From assembly GCA_050699035.1 (NCBI GenBank), contig JBOHDE010000210.1, positions 1 to 6,989 on the forward strand: a stretch of DNA of 6,989 nucleotides. Direction: 5' to 3'. The stretch comes from WHTB01 sp050699035 (GTDB lineage Bacteria > Actinomycetota > Actinomycetes > Propionibacteriales > Nocardioidaceae). The notes under the pieces are model-generated. The model made no database searches, was not told where the DNA came from, and saw nothing but the letters and a program-made list of their open reading frames with translations. Every line of letters starts with the position of its first letter. Within the stretch, counting starts at the first letter, position 1. Shown here piece by piece: positions 1-6,045 of this stretch. A program made the position numbers and the translations under genes.

Positions 1-1278
1 GTAGCCGAAGAGGCCGAAGAAGAACAGCGCTATCAGGTCGAACTGGTTGAAGCTGAGGGCGTAGACGCCGAGCACCGAAAAGGCGATCACGCCCGTGTAG
101 AGCAGCGCCTTCGGTGTCCGCAGCAGCTGGGCGAACAGTCCCACCAGCGGAAGGTTGAGCACCAGCAGCGCCACGTTGCCGATGTAGAGGCTCGCGATGA
201 TGCCGTAGATGAGGGCGGAGTCGGTCTGGAACATCTGCGGACCTGGCTGCAGCCCGTACATCGTGAACACGAGGAGCAGCAGGGCGGTCGTGGCCGAGCC
301 GGGGATGCCCAGGGTGAACATCGGGACCATCGCGCCGCCGACGCCGGCGTTGTTGGCGGCCTCCGGCCCGGCCACCCCTTCGATCGCGCCCCGGCCGAAC
401 TCGTGCTTGTGCTTGCGAGCGACGTTCTTCTCGAGGATGTACGACGCGTACGAGGCGAGCGACGGGCCGATGCCAGGGAGCACGCCGATCACGAAGCCGA
501 GGACCGATCCGCGAGTCCAGGGCGCGGCCGAGCGGCGCCAGTCCTCCCTGGTCATGGTGAGCGACCCGATCGGCTGCTGCTCCTCGTCGTCGGTCGACCG
601 CTGAGCGAGGATCCGCACCGCCTCGGCGATCGCGAACAAGGCGATGGACACGAGCACGAAGTTGACCCCGTTGCTCAGGTGGATCAGGCCGAACGTGAAC
701 CGCGGTGCGCCGCTGCCCGGATCAGTGCCCACCACCGAGAGGAAGAGCCCCACCAGTGCGGCGAGCACCGCCTTCAACGACGACCCCGTCGTGAGGGTGG
801 CCACCAGCAAGAGTGCGAGCAGCATCAGCAGGAAGTACTCGGCGGCGCCGAGCTTGATGGCCAGGTCGGCGAAGAACGACGACAGAAACGTCAGCCCGAG
901 GATCGAGACCGTCCCGGCGAGGAACGACCCGATCGCGGCCGTCGCGAGCGCCGGGCCGGCGCGGCCCTGCTTGGCCATCTCGTAGCCGTCGAGGGTGGTG
1001 ACGACCGATCCCATGTCGCCCGGTGTGCGCACCAGGATCGCGGTCGTCGAGCTGCCGTACTGCGAGCCGAAGTAGACCCCGCTCAGCATGATCAGGCCGC
1101 TCAGCGGGTCGAGTCCGAAGGTGATGGGAATGAGCAGCGCGACGGCGGTGATGGAGCCGAGTCCTGGCAGAACCCCCACAACGGTCCCGACCACGATGCC
1201 GACGAAGACCCAGCCGATGTTCTGCGGGGTGAGGGCCGCCTGGAACCCCTCGCCGAGCTGGCCGAGGATGTCGTTCAC
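1..1278 (-). CDS. tctA: Tripartite tricarboxylate transporter large membrane subunit TctA (3' end beyond window)
   Basis: This is the large permease subunit (TctA family, roughly 500 residues, about 12 membrane segments) of a secondary carboxylate importer that works with TctB and the binding protein TctC. The window holds 426 codons, so about 75 C-terminal residues are missing. Visible hallmarks are GVLPGLG (residues 35-41) and its second-half counterpart GVLPGIG (265-271), matching the family's internal repeat; YFGSQYGSSTTAIL (69-82) followed by PGD; and LDGYEMAKQGRAG (96-108). A charged cytoplasmic loop lies near 222-256 and a second PGSATTALL stretch at 326-334. The start is the GTG at 1278, which overlaps the tctB stop by 4 nt (GTGA); GGGG at 1287-1290 is a possible ribosome binding site 8 nt upstream. 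Family assignment is firm; the substrate is unknown, since TctABC systems carry citrate, tartrate, aromatic acids and others. Confidence 0.95.
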   Translation of the reverse strand, partial: MNDILGQLGEGFQAALTPQNIGWVFVGIVVGTVVGVLPGLGSITAVALLIPITFGLDPLSGLIMLSGVYFGSQYGSSTTAILVRTPGDMGSVVTTLDGYEMAKQGRAGPALATAAIGSFLAGTVSILGLTFLSSFFADLAIKLGAAEYFLLMLLALLLVATLTTGSSLKAVLAALVGLFLSVVGTDPGSGAPRFTFGLIHLSNGVNFVLVSIALFAIAEAVRILAQRSTDDEEQQPIGSLTMTREDWRRSAAPWTRGSVLGFVIGVLPGIGPSLASYASYILEKNVARKHKHEFGRGAIEGVAGPEAANNAGVGGAMVPMFTLGIPGSATTALLLLVFTMYGLQPGPQMFQTDSALIYGIIASLYIGNVALLVLNLPLVGLFAQLLRTPKALLYTGVIAFSVLGVYALSFNQFDLIALFFFGLFGY

Positions 1279-1802
1279 AGGACGGACCCCAGCAACCCGT
1301 CGGGCAGCGTGACGTTCAGGACCTCGTTGAATCCGTAGAACACCACGACGGCGAACGCGATCGAGTAGACCAGGTTGCGCCGCAGATGCGTCCGGTCGAA
1401 GTACGACGTGCTCGCCATCAGGAATGCGAACGTCGACAGCACATAGCCGAGCGGGATGAACACCAGCAGGTAGACCAACAACATGGCCACGATGACCACG
1501 AACTGCCGCAGGCTCTGGCGGGGGACCGGAGCGGGCGGCGCCGGCGGCCGTCGCCCTGCCCCTCGTGTCTCCAGCAGGCCCTGGGCCGACAGCGCCAAAC
1601 CGCAGAGAACCATGCCGATACCGATGACTAACGGGAGGTCGCGTGGCCCCATCACCGAGTTGGCGAAGGTGGTGTCGGGAATCTGCAGGGTCGCGACGAC
1701 GATGAAGGCGCCGAGGCCGGCCGCGACGCCGCCGCCGATCACATCCGGGACGGCGAGGCGCCTGGCCAACGGCCGGACCTCGACCTCGGCTGTGGTCGTC
1801 AC
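1275..1802 (-). CDS. tctB: Tripartite tricarboxylate transporter small membrane subunit TctB
   Basis: The predicted product is 175 residues, a normal size for TctB, the poorly conserved small membrane subunit that partners TctA. Hydrophobic segments lie near residues 21-40, 55-75, 101-118, 119-133 and 143-160. MGPRDLPLVIGIG (51-63) matches the family's GPRxFP-type segment, and an Ala/Pro/Arg-rich loop (79-97) separates the two halves. The last stretch, ending LNVTLPDGLLGSVL, carries the usual L-P-x-G near the C-terminus. The start is the GTG at 1802, which overlaps the tctC stop in a GTGA. A longer open frame reaching 2012 is rejected because its extra N-terminus is only the shadow of tctC and is full of Arg and Asp. 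There is no clear Shine-Dalgarno sequence before 1802, so translation probably depends on termination-reinitiation from tctC. Confidence 0.92.
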   Translation of the reverse strand: MTTTAEVEVRPLARRLAVPDVIGGGVAAGLGAFIVVATLQIPDTTFANSVMGPRDLPLVIGIGMVLCGLALSAQGLLETRGAGRRPPAPPAPVPRQSLRQFVVIVAMLLVYLLVFIPLGYVLSTFAFLMASTSYFDRTHLRRNLVYSIAFAVVVFYGFNEVLNVTLPDGLLGSVL

Positions 1803-2818
1803 TTGATCACGCCGGTCGCTTTGTACGCGTCCTCGATCTCCTGGTAGGTCGAGGCGACCAGCTCGTCGAGGTCGTCGCCGGTGTTGAAGGTCGTCTCCCA
1901 CTGGTTCTTCGTCGCCATGTCCTCCCACGTCTTCGTCTCGACCATCGACTTCAGGGTCTTCTCCCAGTACGCGACGGCGTTCTCCGGCATGTCGGCGGGT
2001 CCGTAGACGCATCGCCAGTTGGCCAGCGTCACGTCATAACCGGACTCGACCGCGGTGGGGACCTCGCCGAACGTCTCGTCCTCGAAGCGCTCGGGTCGGG
2101 TGACGGCGAGGGGACGCAGGTCGCCGGACTCGATCTGGCCCTTGAACTCGGGGGTTCCCGCGACGCCGACCGCGAGGTCGCCGTTCAGCAGCCCGACGGT
2201 CTGCTCCGCGCCGGTCGGGTAGACGACGAAGTTGGTCTTGGACGGATCGCCTTCGGCGGCGAGCACGATCAGGTCGAACGCGGCGCGATCCAGGCTGCCA
2301 CCGCCGACGGGCACCGACTTCGGGTCCTTCTTCACCGCCTCGACGACGTCTTCGAGCGTCTGGTACGGCGAGTCCTTGGGTACGACCACGACGTAGTACT
2401 CGGTCATCAGCGAGGCGATCGGGGTGACGTCGCCGAAGTCGTACTTGGTGTCCCCTCGAGCGTCGTTGTACATCGACGCGGTACCGCCGATCGAGATGAC
2501 GTTGTCGGTGCCCTTCTGGTTCGTGGCCATCTCCGCCATCCACACCGAGCCGTCCGCGCCCTCCCGGTTCTCGACCACGATCGGGACGTCGACCAGCTGC
2601 TCCTTCTTGAGCACCTCGAGCGACACCCGGGCCGTGGTGTCGTACCCACCTCCGGCCGCGGCGGGCGCGATCAGCTGGATGGGTTCAGTCGGGTATCCGT
2701 CGCCTCCTTCGGCGGCGTTGTCGGAGTCACCGCCACTCGCGCCGCAGCCGGCGAGCAGGAGAGAGGTCACGAGCGCACCGCACAGACGAGCGCGGCGGGT
2801 CCCACGGGCGGAGTGCAT
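1799..2818 (-). CDS. tctC: Tripartite tricarboxylate transporter substrate-binding lipoprotein TctC
   Basis: This 339-residue extracytoplasmic binding protein (TctC/BUG family) captures the substrate and delivers it to TctAB. The N-terminus is a lipoprotein signal: Arg-rich n-region (residues 5-11), hydrophobic core (12-23) and lipobox LAGC with Cys25 as the lipidated residue. A Gly/Ser/Asp-rich linker (26-40) follows. The mature protein opens with PIQLIAPAAAGGGYDTTAR, the family's ligand-loop signature, and later shows GDLRPLAVTRPERF and a VPTAVESGYDV segment typical of the C-terminal lobe. Membrane anchoring through a lipid suits a Gram-positive cell; proteobacterial TctC is usually a free periplasmic protein. 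The ATG at 2818 has a strong Shine-Dalgarno AGGGGA (2824-2829) 5 nt upstream. It lies 84 nt downstream of the acyl-CoA dehydrogenase on the same strand, with no clear promoter or terminator between, so co-transcription is likely. The ligand cannot be read from the sequence. Confidence 0.95.
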   Translation of the reverse strand: MHSARGTRRARLCGALVTSLLLAGCGASGGDSDNAAEGGDGYPTEPIQLIAPAAAGGGYDTTARVSLEVLKKEQLVDVPIVVENREGADGSVWMAEMATNQKGTDNVISIGGTASMYNDARGDTKYDFGDVTPIASLMTEYYVVVVPKDSPYQTLEDVVEAVKKDPKSVPVGGGSLDRAAFDLIVLAAEGDPSKTNFVVYPTGAEQTVGLLNGDLAVGVAGTPEFKGQIESGDLRPLAVTRPERFEDETFGEVPTAVESGYDVTLANWRCVYGPADMPENAVAYWEKTLKSMVETKTWEDMATKNQWETTFNTGDDLDELVASTYQEIEDAYKATGVIK

Positions 2819-2902
2819 CTACTTCCCCTTTCGGTCACAGACCTTTCGGCTCTGTTGTCTCCCCGAGGGCGATGGTGGTCGCCATGGATGCTGGCGTGGG
2901 TG

Positions 2903-4057
2903 CTAAAAGCTCCGGGGCATGCCGAGGACGTGTTGTCCCAGGTAGGACAGGATCAGATTGTTGGAACCGGGTGCGTTGAGGAACAGCCGCGTCTCCCGGA
3001 ACTTCCGTTCGATGTCGTACGACGTCGCGAACGCGTAACCGCCATGGGTCGCCATCGCGGCGTCCGCGGCCTCCCGGGAAGCCTCCGACGACAGCAGCTT
3101 CGCCACGTTCGCCGCGGCGCCGGGATCCTCGCCGCGGTCGTACCTGCTGGCGGCTTGGTAGCGGACGAGGCTCGCCGCCTCGGTCGCCGCGTAGGCGTGC
3201 GCGATCGGGAACTGAACGGCCTGGTTCTGACCGATCGGTCGGTCGAACACCACCCGCTCGTTGGCGTACGCCGTGGCCTTGTCGATCAGCCAGCGCGCAT
3301 CGCCGATCGCGGCCGACGACGCCGCGATCCGGTCGCCGTTGACGCCGCTCAGGATGTAGCGGAACGCACCGCCCTCCTCGCCGACCAGGTTCTCGGCGGG
3401 CACACGTAGGTCGTGGAACGTGACCTCGTTCGTCTCGATGTTCATCATCGTCGGCACCGGGACGACGTCGATCCCGTCGGCCGGCAGCTCGACCAGGAAG
3501 GCGCTGAGCCCGCGAGTACGTTTCTCCGCCCGCTCGTACGGGGTCGTCCGCGCGATCAGCAGGAGCAGGTCGGAGTGCTGGATCCTGGACAGCCAGTTCT
3601 TGCTGCCGTTGATCACGTACGAGTCGCCGTCGCGGACCGCCGTCGTGGCGATCCGGCTGCTGTTGAGCCCGGCCTCGTGCTCGGTCAGCCCGAAGGCGAG
3701 GAAGCGGAGCTCGCCGGCGGCGATCCTCGGCAGGTAAGCATCCTTCTGCGCCTCGGAGCCGTGCCGCAGAAGCATCACGAGGTTGTAGATCTGGGCGTGG
3801 CAGGAGATCGCGTTGCCACCCGACCGGGAGATCTCCTCGATGATGACGGCGGCCTCCATCATCCCGAGGCCCTTGCCGCCGTACTTCGCCGGGATCAGCA
3901 CACCGAGCCAGCCCGAGTCCAGCATGGCGCGGAGGAACTTCTCGGGGTACGAGCGGTCCTTGTCGAGCTCCCGCCAGTACGCATCGGGGAAGTCCTGGCA
4001 CAGCTCGCGGACGCTGTCGCGAATTCTCTGCTGCTCGTCCGTCAGCTCGAAGTCCAT
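2903..4057 (-). CDS. Acyl-CoA dehydrogenase family flavoprotein with atypical catalytic-base positions
   Basis: The product is 384 residues, the normal size for a soluble FAD acyl-CoA dehydrogenase, which makes an alpha,beta-double bond in a CoA thioester. The helical N-domain begins DFELTDEQQRIRDSVREL. The middle domain has LTEHEAGLNSSR (124-135) and VINGSKNWLS (148-157), the flavin/substrate loops. The C-domain has ANERVVFDRPIGQNQAVQFP (265-284) and HGGYAF (338-343). Where most family members have Tyr-Glu-Gly-Thr with the catalytic Glu, this protein reads NAPGS (361-365). At the alternative base position of isovaleryl-CoA dehydrogenase it has GDRIA with Asp242 instead of Glu. The reaction therefore may be unusual or slow, and the exact substrate is open. 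The ATG at 4057 is preferred because GGAG (4067-4070) sits 9 nt upstream. An ATG at 4066 abuts that site, and a further upstream ATG at 4126 would place the predicted promoter inside the gene. It probably heads an acd-tctCBA transcript. Confidence 0.9.
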   Translation of the reverse strand: MDFELTDEQQRIRDSVRELCQDFPDAYWRELDKDRSYPEKFLRAMLDSGWLGVLIPAKYGGKGLGMMEAAVIIEEISRSGGNAISCHAQIYNLVMLLRHGSEAQKDAYLPRIAAGELRFLAFGLTEHEAGLNSSRIATTAVRDGDSYVINGSKNWLSRIQHSDLLLLIARTTPYERAEKRTRGLSAFLVELPADGIDVVPVPTMMNIETNEVTFHDLRVPAENLVGEEGGAFRYILSGVNGDRIAASSAAIGDARWLIDKATAYANERVVFDRPIGQNQAVQFPIAHAYAATEAASLVRYQAASRYDRGEDPGAAANVAKLLSSEASREAADAAMATHGGYAFATSYDIERKFRETRLFLNAPGSNNLILSYLGQHVLGMPRSF

Positions 4058-4066
4058 GGCCCGCAT

Positions 4067-4072
4067 CTCCCT
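4067..4072 (-). promoter_or_regulatory. Ribosome binding site selecting the 4057 start of the acyl-CoA dehydrogenase
   Basis: AGGGAG on the minus strand lies 9 nt before the ATG at 4057 and touches the in-frame ATG at 4066 with no spacer. Normal Shine-Dalgarno spacing therefore selects 4057, giving a protein that begins MDFELTDEQ, as relatives do. Confidence 0.6.
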
Positions 4073-4085
4073 GGAAGAGGATTTG

Positions 4086-4114
4086 ACATTATCAATGTGC
4101 GGACAGGTTGTCCA
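4086..4114 (-). promoter_or_regulatory. Predicted promoter of the acyl-CoA dehydrogenase-tctCBA unit
   Basis: On the minus strand a TGGACA -35 element (4109-4114) is followed after exactly 17 bp by TAATGT (4086-4091), a TAnnnT -10 as is common in actinobacteria. Transcription would begin near 4079, leaving a leader of about 20 nt that includes the ribosome binding site. The same spacing and element sequences recur in both promoters of the divergent region at 5996-6038, which is the main support. No transcript data are available. Confidence 0.6.
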
Positions 4115-4115
4115 C
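4099..4115. promoter_or_regulatory. Putative operator, copy 1 (17-bp inverted repeat)
   Basis: Read on the minus strand this is GTGGAC-AACCT-GTCCGC, an inverted repeat with one mismatch between 6-bp arms. It matches the copy at 6009-6025 (same strand) at 13 of 17 positions, including GTGGACAA and GTCC. It overlaps the -35 element and the spacer of the acyl-CoA dehydrogenase promoter, the usual place for a repressor to block polymerase. The cognate protein is not encoded in the window; GT..AC-type cores occur in GntR-family operators, but that link is only a guess. Confidence 0.6.
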
Positions 4116-4138
4116 CAAACGAACATCGGTCCCTGAGG

Positions 4139-4912
4139 TCAGCCACGGGACACCTGCGCGAGGAAGGCGGTGAGCTCGGGCAGGAAGAGGTCGGGTCGCT
4201 CGAACGGCCCCATGTGGGGGGCGCCAGGCATCAGGTGCAGCCGTGCCCCGGGGATGGCGTCGGCCATCGTGCGCGACATCGACGGGGGAGTCGCCACGTC
4301 GGCGTCGCCGGTGATCACCAGGGTGGGGACGGTGACCTCGTGGAGCCGGTCGAGCGTGTTGTGGTGGGCGATCGCCCCGAACGTGCTGGCCCAGCCTGCG
4401 ACGTCGTCGGCCAGCAGCCGCCGACGAGCTCGCTCGACGACCTCCGACGTCATGAACGGCGCGGTGAACCAACGGTCCAACGCCGCCTGCGTCACCGCCG
4501 CCATGCCGCCGCGTTCGGCCGCCTCCGCTCGGCCGACGAACACCTCGTACTCGTCAGCGGACGTGGTGCACGAGGTGCCGGAAAGGACGAGCGACCGCAC
4601 GTCCTCGGGATGCTCGAGCACGAGAGCCTGGGCCACCAGCCCGCCGAACGACTGGCCGACGACGTGCGCCGGCCCCAGGCCGAGGTCGCCGAGCACGCCG
4701 TGGACGTCGTCGGCGATGTCTTCCATCCGCCACGGCGCGGGCGGGACTGGTGATGCGCCGTGACCTCTGAGGTCGACCCTGACCACGGCGAAGTCAGCGC
4801 GGAGGGACCTGGCGACCACGTCCCACCAGGTCAGGTCCAGCCCGACGGCGTGCAGTAGCAGCACCGGCTGACCGTCACCCTCGAGCCGGTGGTTGAGTCG
4901 GGTCCTCGCCAT
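4139..4912 (-). CDS. Alpha/beta hydrolase, 3-oxoadipate enol-lactonase-like
   Basis: The product is 257 residues, a typical size for a cytosolic alpha/beta-fold hydrolase of the PcaD/enol-lactonase group. The nucleophile elbow is GQSFGG (86-91) with Ser88; the acid is probably Asp205 in TGDADVATP (201-209); the general base is His233 in GAPHMGPFE. LLLHAVGLDLTWWD (18-31) forms the oxyanion-hole strand and VDLRGHG (46-52) is the conserved loop after it. Residues about 115-190 form the cap that sets specificity. The ATG at 4912 has GGAGG (4919-4923) 6 nt upstream. The gene starts 30 nt after the dehydrogenase stop at 4943, so the two are probably one operon. It may hydrolyse a lactone made by a neighbouring dehydrogenase, but esterases and C-C hydrolases share this fold, and no other beta-ketoadipate pathway gene is present, so pcaD is not assigned. 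Confidence 0.88.
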   Translation of the reverse strand: MARTRLNHRLEGDGQPVLLLHAVGLDLTWWDVVARSLRADFAVVRVDLRGHGASPVPPAPWRMEDIADDVHGVLGDLGLGPAHVVGQSFGGLVAQALVLEHPEDVRSLVLSGTSCTTSADEYEVFVGRAEAAERGGMAAVTQAALDRWFTAPFMTSEVVERARRRLLADDVAGWASTFGAIAHHNTLDRLHEVTVPTLVITGDADVATPPSMSRTMADAIPGARLHLMPGAPHMGPFERPDLFLPELTAFLAQVSRG

Positions 4913-4942
4913 CGTCGGCCTCCGTGTTCGGCGATCCGGGTG

Positions 4943-5941
4943 TCATCCCCCCGGTTTCAGCAGCACCTTCAGATGGTCGCCGGCTCGCACCGCGGCGACG
5001 GCCTCGTGGTAGCGGTCGAGCGGGAGTCGGGGGCCGACGATCGCCTCGGCGTCGACCACACCGGACTCCATCAGCTCGATCGCCCGCGGAAACGTGTGAC
5101 TCGTCGTCATGCTGCCGACGAGGGTGATCTCGCGGGAGAAGAGCTGGTACGGCGACAGCGGCACGCGGGCCTCCTCCGGTGCGACGCCGATCTGCAGGAA
5201 GGTGCCGCCCCGGCGGACTCGTGACAGTCCGTCCTCGATCGCGGGTGGCGCGCCGCTGGCATCGACGACCAGGTCCCACCCGCCGCCCTGGTCGAGCTGG
5301 TCGCCCGAGGTGGCCACCGCCCGCGCACCAGCCTGGGTGGCGTTGCCGAGGCGCCCTTCGTTGATGTCGACGGTGTCGACGGACCGCGCGCCCAGCTGCC
5401 GGGCGACGTGGACCGCGAGCAGACCGACCGGCCCCGCGCCGTAGATCAGGACCTCGCGCACCGACCCGCGGGGGACGAGGTCGAAGGCGTGGATCACGCA
5501 CGCGAGGGGCTCACACAGGACTCCCGCTGCGTCATCGACCTTGCCGTCGAGGACGTAGCAGTTCCCGGCGGGTACGGCGACCAGCTCCGCCGCGCCGCCG
5601 GGCTGGGTGACCCCGAGCGCATGTCGCCGTTCGCACAGGTTGGCGCGACCGGACCGGCAGAACCAGCACGCCTTGCACGGAAGGGCCGGGTCGACGACGA
5701 CGCGGTCGCCGACCTCAGGACGTGCCACCTCGCCGCCGACGGCTACCACCCGCCCCGTCACCTCGTGGCCGGGGACCAACGGGTACGTGGCGGTCCCGAA
5801 CTCGCCGTCCAGGATGTGAATGTCGGTCCCGCAGATCCCCGTCAGCGAGACCTCGAGGAGGACCTCGTCGCTCCCCGGTGACGGATCGGCCCGTTGCTCG
5901 ACCGCCACCTCGGACGGACCCTTGATCACTACTGCGTGCAT
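4943..5941 (-). CDS. Zinc-dependent medium-chain alcohol/polyol dehydrogenase (first)
   Basis: This 332-residue protein belongs to the zinc MDR family (sorbitol, threonine and butanediol dehydrogenase-like), which oxidises secondary alcohols with NAD(P)+. Catalytic zinc ligands are Cys37 in GICGTD, His59-Glu60 in PGHE and Glu144 in CEP. The four structural zinc cysteines are Cys89, 92, 95 and 103. The Rossmann fold has YGAGPVG (167-173), and Asp192 at the end of the second strand favours NAD over NADP. The GroES-like domain covers about 1-150 and the cofactor domain about 155-300. The ATG at 5941 has GAGGA (5949-5953) 7 nt upstream. It leads an apparent operon with the hydrolase and is transcribed away from the second dehydrogenase across a shared palindrome. 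The zinc sites look intact, so an active enzyme is expected; the substrate cannot be read from the sequence. Confidence 0.93.
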   Translation of the reverse strand: MHAVVIKGPSEVAVEQRADPSPGSDEVLLEVSLTGICGTDIHILDGEFGTATYPLVPGHEVTGRVVAVGGEVARPEVGDRVVVDPALPCKACWFCRSGRANLCERRHALGVTQPGGAAELVAVPAGNCYVLDGKVDDAAGVLCEPLACVIHAFDLVPRGSVREVLIYGAGPVGLLAVHVARQLGARSVDTVDINEGRLGNATQAGARAVATSGDQLDQGGGWDLVVDASGAPPAIEDGLSRVRRGGTFLQIGVAPEEARVPLSPYQLFSREITLVGSMTTSHTFPRAIELMESGVVDAEAIVGPRLPLDRYHEAVAAVRAGDHLKVLLKPGG

Positions 5942-5995
5942 GGACGCTTCCTCACCATCAGCACGGCACGGAGGTGGGCCCCGTATGAACCGGCC

Positions 5996-6024
5996 ACGTT
6001 ATCGCTCAGTGGACGCATTGTCCA
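5996..6024 (-). promoter_or_regulatory. Predicted promoter of the first dehydrogenase-hydrolase unit
   Basis: On the minus strand TGGACA (6019-6024) is followed after 17 bp by TAACGT (5996-6001). The block GATAAYGT sits at the same distance from the inverted repeat as in the acyl-CoA dehydrogenase promoter: 21 of 30 positions agree between 5996-6025 and 4086-4115. The leader would be about 48 nt and contains the GAGGA ribosome binding site. Confidence 0.6.
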
Positions 6025-6025
6025 C
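6009..6025. promoter_or_regulatory. Putative operator, copy 2 (perfect 17-bp inverted repeat in the divergent promoter)
   Basis: GTGGAC-GCATT-GTCCAC has two perfect 6-bp arms around a 5-bp centre. Each arm contributes the -35 element of one of the two opposing promoters, so one bound dimer could silence both dehydrogenase genes at once. It also contains TTGTCCACAA (6018-6027), whose TTGT/ACAA ends are symmetric, so the true half-site boundaries are uncertain. Confidence 0.65.
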
Positions 6026-6038
6026 AAGACAGTAATCT
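6010..6038 (+). promoter_or_regulatory. Predicted promoter of the second dehydrogenase, giving a leaderless mRNA
   Basis: TGGACG (6010-6015) and TAATCT (6033-6038) are separated by 17 bp. The -10 element ends 7 nt before the GTG start at 6046, so transcription should begin at or next to the start codon. No Shine-Dalgarno sequence lies between 6026 and 6045, which fits a leaderless transcript, a common arrangement in actinobacteria. Confidence 0.55.
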
Positions 6039-6045
6039 CACCCGA

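Noticed and set aside
403..1338. A 311-codon plus-strand open frame opposite tctA
   Set aside because: Extremely Arg/Glu/Gln-rich and antisense to well-conserved TctA transmembrane segments; best explained by GC-biased codon positions.
1275..2012. Longer TctB starting at 2012
   Set aside because: The added 70 residues are the shadow of tctC in another frame. The GTG at 1802 gives a family-typical length and the usual overlapping junction.
2850..2860. Possible third operator copy before tctC (a TTGTCTCC stretch)
   Set aside because: It shares only part of one half-site, has no symmetric partner and no -10 at 17 bp.
4083..4088. A consensus TTGACA on the plus strand
   Set aside because: No matching -10 lies 16-18 bp downstream and no plus-strand gene follows. 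The bases belong to the leader and -10 area of the opposite-strand promoter.
2903..4126. Longer acyl-CoA dehydrogenase starting at the ATG at 4126
   Set aside because: The extra 23 residues are unlike relatives, there is a good ribosome binding site for 4057, and the predicted promoter and operator would fall inside the coding sequence.
4129..4151. Possible terminator hairpin (GTCCC/GGGAC arms) at the end of the hydrolase gene
   Set aside because: Five-base stem with a 13-base loop and no T-run on either side, so too weak to call; read-through from the hydrolase into the acyl-CoA dehydrogenase remains possible.
3413..4753. A 446-codon open frame on the plus strand, opposite the acyl-CoA dehydrogenase and hydrolase
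   Set aside because: It is antisense to two genes with clear family motifs. Its composition (Arg, Asp, His and Val-rich, no recognisable domain) is what a high-GC shadow frame gives, and it spans the promoter and gene boundary.
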